Source: Eubacterium sp. (GTDB taxonomy: Bacteria > Bacillota > Clostridia > Lachnospirales > Lachnospiraceae). From it: a stretch of DNA of 7,060 nt. The notes beneath the pieces were generated by a model. That model ran no database searches, was not told where the DNA came from, and saw nothing but the letters and a program-made list of their open reading frames with translations. The first letter of the stretch is position 1. Every line of letters starts with the position of its first letter. Positions 5,661 through 7,060 of the stretch are shown here, piece after piece. The stretch lies in the NCBI GenBank assembly GCA_020844525.1, contig JAJGAH010000129.1, forward strand, positions 1-7,060, written 5' to 3'. The position numbers and the translations under genes were made by a program.

Positions 5661-5798
5661 ATGAACAAGAAAAAGCGTCTTTGCGTGCGTCATGAACAGG
5701 ACCGTATGTGCAGGACTGTATGCGAATCACAACAAACAGTTGCAAACGAAAATAGCAAAATGCCACTGCATGGAAAGATTCAGACTGCCTATGAATAA
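5661..5798 (+). CDS. Possible 45-residue small ORF between rnhB and yraN (doubtful)
   Basis: An ATG at 5661 opens a 45-codon frame beginning MNKKKRLCVRHEQ. It stops at 5796-5798, eight bases beyond the first base of the yraN start codon, which would fit translational coupling. No ribosome binding site precedes it and the peptide resembles nothing I know. It could simply be chance in the 150-bp spacer, and is listed mainly because it overlaps the yraN start. Confidence 0.15.
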   Translation: MNKKKRLCVRHEQDRMCRTVCESQQTVANENSKMPLHGKIQTAYE

Positions 5799-6156
5799 GA
5801 GAAGAACCGGTGCAAGGTATGAGACGATGGCCGCCAGATATCTGGAAGATCATGGCTATGTAATTCTACGGCAGAACTTCCGCTGCCGGATGGGCGAGAT
5901 TGACCTGATTGCGCGGGATGAAGCACGGGAACAGCATTGCCTGGTCTTTGTGGAGGTAAAGTACCGGAGAAGTACAGGAACCGGGCTGCCGGAAGAGGCA
6001 GTGCACGCCCGGAAGCAGCAGACAATCTGCCGTGTGGCAGATTACTTCCGGCTGCAGTACAGAATACCCTGGGATATGCCCTGCAGGTTTGACGTCATTG
6101 CCATTGAAGGAGACCAGCTGCGGCATCATGCCAACGCATTTCCATATTATGGATAG
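5791..6156 (+). CDS. yraN: YraN family (UPF0102) nuclease-fold protein
   Basis: YraN proteins have a restriction-endonuclease-like fold related to archaeal Holliday-junction resolvases; their cellular role is not settled. The 121-residue product begins MNKRRTGARYETMAARYLEDHGY. GEIDLIA (35-41, with E36 and D38) and VFVEVKYR (52-59, with E55 and K57) form the PD-(D/E)xK-type active site. RVADYF (81-86), CRFDVIAI (98-105) and the terminal NAFPYYG are also typical. I chose ATG 5791 because it gives the usual family N-terminus. Earlier in-frame ATGs at 5692 and 5770 add unrelated residues, and neither has a good ribosome binding site. For 5791 the only candidate is GGAAAG (5772-5777), rather far upstream at 13 bases. 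It follows rnhB by 150 bp and ends before a strong hairpin. Confidence 0.9.
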   Translation: MNKRRTGARYETMAARYLEDHGYVILRQNFRCRMGEIDLIARDEAREQHCLVFVEVKYRRSTGTGLPEEAVHARKQQTICRVADYFRLQYRIPWDMPCRFDVIAIEGDQLRHHANAFPYYG

Positions 6157-6182
6157 GAAAAACCGGGAAGCAGAGATAAGAA

Positions 6183-6218
6183 AACAGGCGGCAGTTTTTC
6201 AACAAACTGCCGCCTGTT
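6183..6218. terminator. Bidirectional terminator hairpin between convergent yraN and prs
   Basis: A perfect 15-bp stem (6183-6197 with 6204-6218) closes a TTCAAC loop. On the minus strand the stem runs into TTTTCTT, a good tail for prs transcripts arriving from the right. On the plus strand the tail is weaker (TTATT, with TTTTT only at 6238-6242). It starts 26 bases after the yraN stop. Confidence 0.85.
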
Positions 6219-6257
6219 ATTCAGACCTTATTCAGACTTTTTATACTGCCTTCCGCC

Positions 6258-7060
6258 TTAACTGTGGCGCTTCAGCAGCTTATTGATTTTCAGGGTGTTG
6301 TCACGAACCTTGTTGATGGATACGTCGTGATTTAGGGTATCGATGATGCTGGCAACGTATTTTCCCATCTTTGCCGTGGAATACCATGGACGGGAGAGCA
6401 GTTCGGGCGTCTGATAGATCAGGTTGGTGGTAATGACCTTCTTGATCATGCCCTTTTCATAATATTCATCGAACTTGGAAAGCCCATCCGTAAACAGTCC
6501 GAATGTACAGCATACATATACATTCCTTGCACCGCGGCTCTTCAGCTGGGCTGCTACATCGAGCATGCTGCCGCCGGACGAAATCATATCGTCGATGACG
6601 ATACAGTCTTTTCCCTCTACGGAGTCACCCAGGAACTCATGCGCTACAATCGGGTTCTTTCCATTGACGATTCTGGAATAGTCACGCCGTTTGTAGAACA
6701 TGCCCATATCTACACCAAGTACGTTTGAGAAGTAGATTGCTCTGGACATGGCACCTTCGTCAGGAGAGATGATCATCAGATGCTCATTGGAGATCTGAAG
6801 ATCCGATTCTGTCTTCAGCAGGGCTTTGAGGAACTGATAGGTCGGAAAGAAATTGTCAAATCCATGAAGCGGAATGGAATTCATGACTCTCGGGTCGTGC
6901 GCGTCGAAGGTCAGGATATTGGTCACGCCATAATCCACGAGCTCCTGCAGAGCAAGGGCGCAGTCAAGGGATTCTCTCCCGGTACGCTTGTGTTGCCGGC
7001 CCTCATACAGGAAGGGCATAATGACACTGATTCGGTGTGCCTTTCCGTTTGCAGCAGCAA
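6258..7060 (-). CDS. prs: Ribose-phosphate pyrophosphokinase (PRPP synthetase), 5' end outside window
   Basis: PRPP synthetase transfers pyrophosphate from ATP to ribose 5-phosphate, giving PRPP for purine, pyrimidine, histidine, tryptophan and NAD synthesis. The open frame runs to the right edge of the window, so the N-terminus is missing. The visible part starts at about AAANGKAHRISVIMPFLYEGRQHKR. Family motifs are TFDAHDP (counterpart of the VDLHA region), ISPDEGAMSRA (SPD.G motif), YKRRD (the flexible-loop KRR) and CIVIDDMISSGGSML, the PRPP/ribose-5-phosphate binding loop. The internal Met near 7019 lies in the middle of a conserved stretch and is not the start. The sequence is clearly divergent from the short (about 315-residue) E. 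coli type and resembles the longer type found in Clostridia, though that comparison is from memory. It is convergent with the yraN cluster. Confidence 0.92.
   Translation of the reverse strand, partial: AAANGKAHRISVIMPFLYEGRQHKRTGRESLDCALALQELVDYGVTNILTFDAHDPRVMNSIPLHGFDNFFPTYQFLKALLKTESDLQISNEHLMIISPDEGAMSRAIYFSNVLGVDMGMFYKRRDYSRIVNGKNPIVAHEFLGDSVEGKDCIVIDDMISSGGSMLDVAAQLKSRGARNVYVCCTFGLFTDGLSKFDEYYEKGMIKKVITTNLIYQTPELLSRPWYSTAKMGKYVASIIDTLNHDVSINKVRDNTLKINKLLKRHS

Noticed and set aside
4867..5853. 328-codon minus-strand frame opposite rnhB and yraN
   Set aside because: It is antisense to two well-recognised genes, has no family motifs and is rich in His/Ser/Arg, as expected of a shadow frame.

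Overview
The window looks like a piece of a Bacillota chromosome, most likely class Clostridia and perhaps Lachnospiraceae. That placement is inferred from conserved gene order, strong AGGAGG-type ribosome binding sites mixed with TTG starts, and the type of PRPP synthetase at the right edge. The core is the well-known ribosome and tRNA-maturation cluster rimM - trmD - rplS - rbgA - rnhB - yraN, all on the + strand. A divergent prs gene converges on it from the right.

Layout: 1-136 is upstream spacer with no recognisable gene. rimM (137-649) is followed by an unusual insertion, a 399-residue zinc-ribbon membrane protein (752-1951) of unknown function with a 39-bp tandem repeat in its linker. 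trmD (1997-3133) starts at a TTG codon and carries about 154 residues beyond the normal end of the enzyme. Its catalytic-position aspartate reads as glutamate by eye alignment. rplS (3252-3599) has a plausible promoter at the end of trmD, a leader hairpin that may be the L19 autoregulatory leader, and a clear intrinsic terminator (3617-3646).

The 3600-4105 gap is the most interesting non-coding stretch. It holds two and a bit copies of a ~173-183 bp repeat full of nested hairpins with GAA loops. Two stems change both partners between copies, and the block is bounded by 18-nt inverted repeats. It resembles a MITE-like or structured-RNA repeat family. After it come rbgA (4106-4963) and rnhB (4960-5640), joined by an ATGA overlap, then yraN (5791-6156). 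A 15-bp perfect stem (6183-6218) separates the convergent yraN and prs (6258 to beyond 7060, minus strand, 5' end outside the window).

Functionally, RimM (30S maturation), TrmD (m1G37 of tRNA), L19 (50S subunit-interface protein) and RbgA (50S assembly GTPase) serve ribosome production and decoding fidelity. RNase HII and the nuclease-fold YraN are the usual downstream passengers. No defence system, prophage or CRISPR array is visible. The novelty lies in the repeat array, the extended TrmD and the inserted membrane protein.
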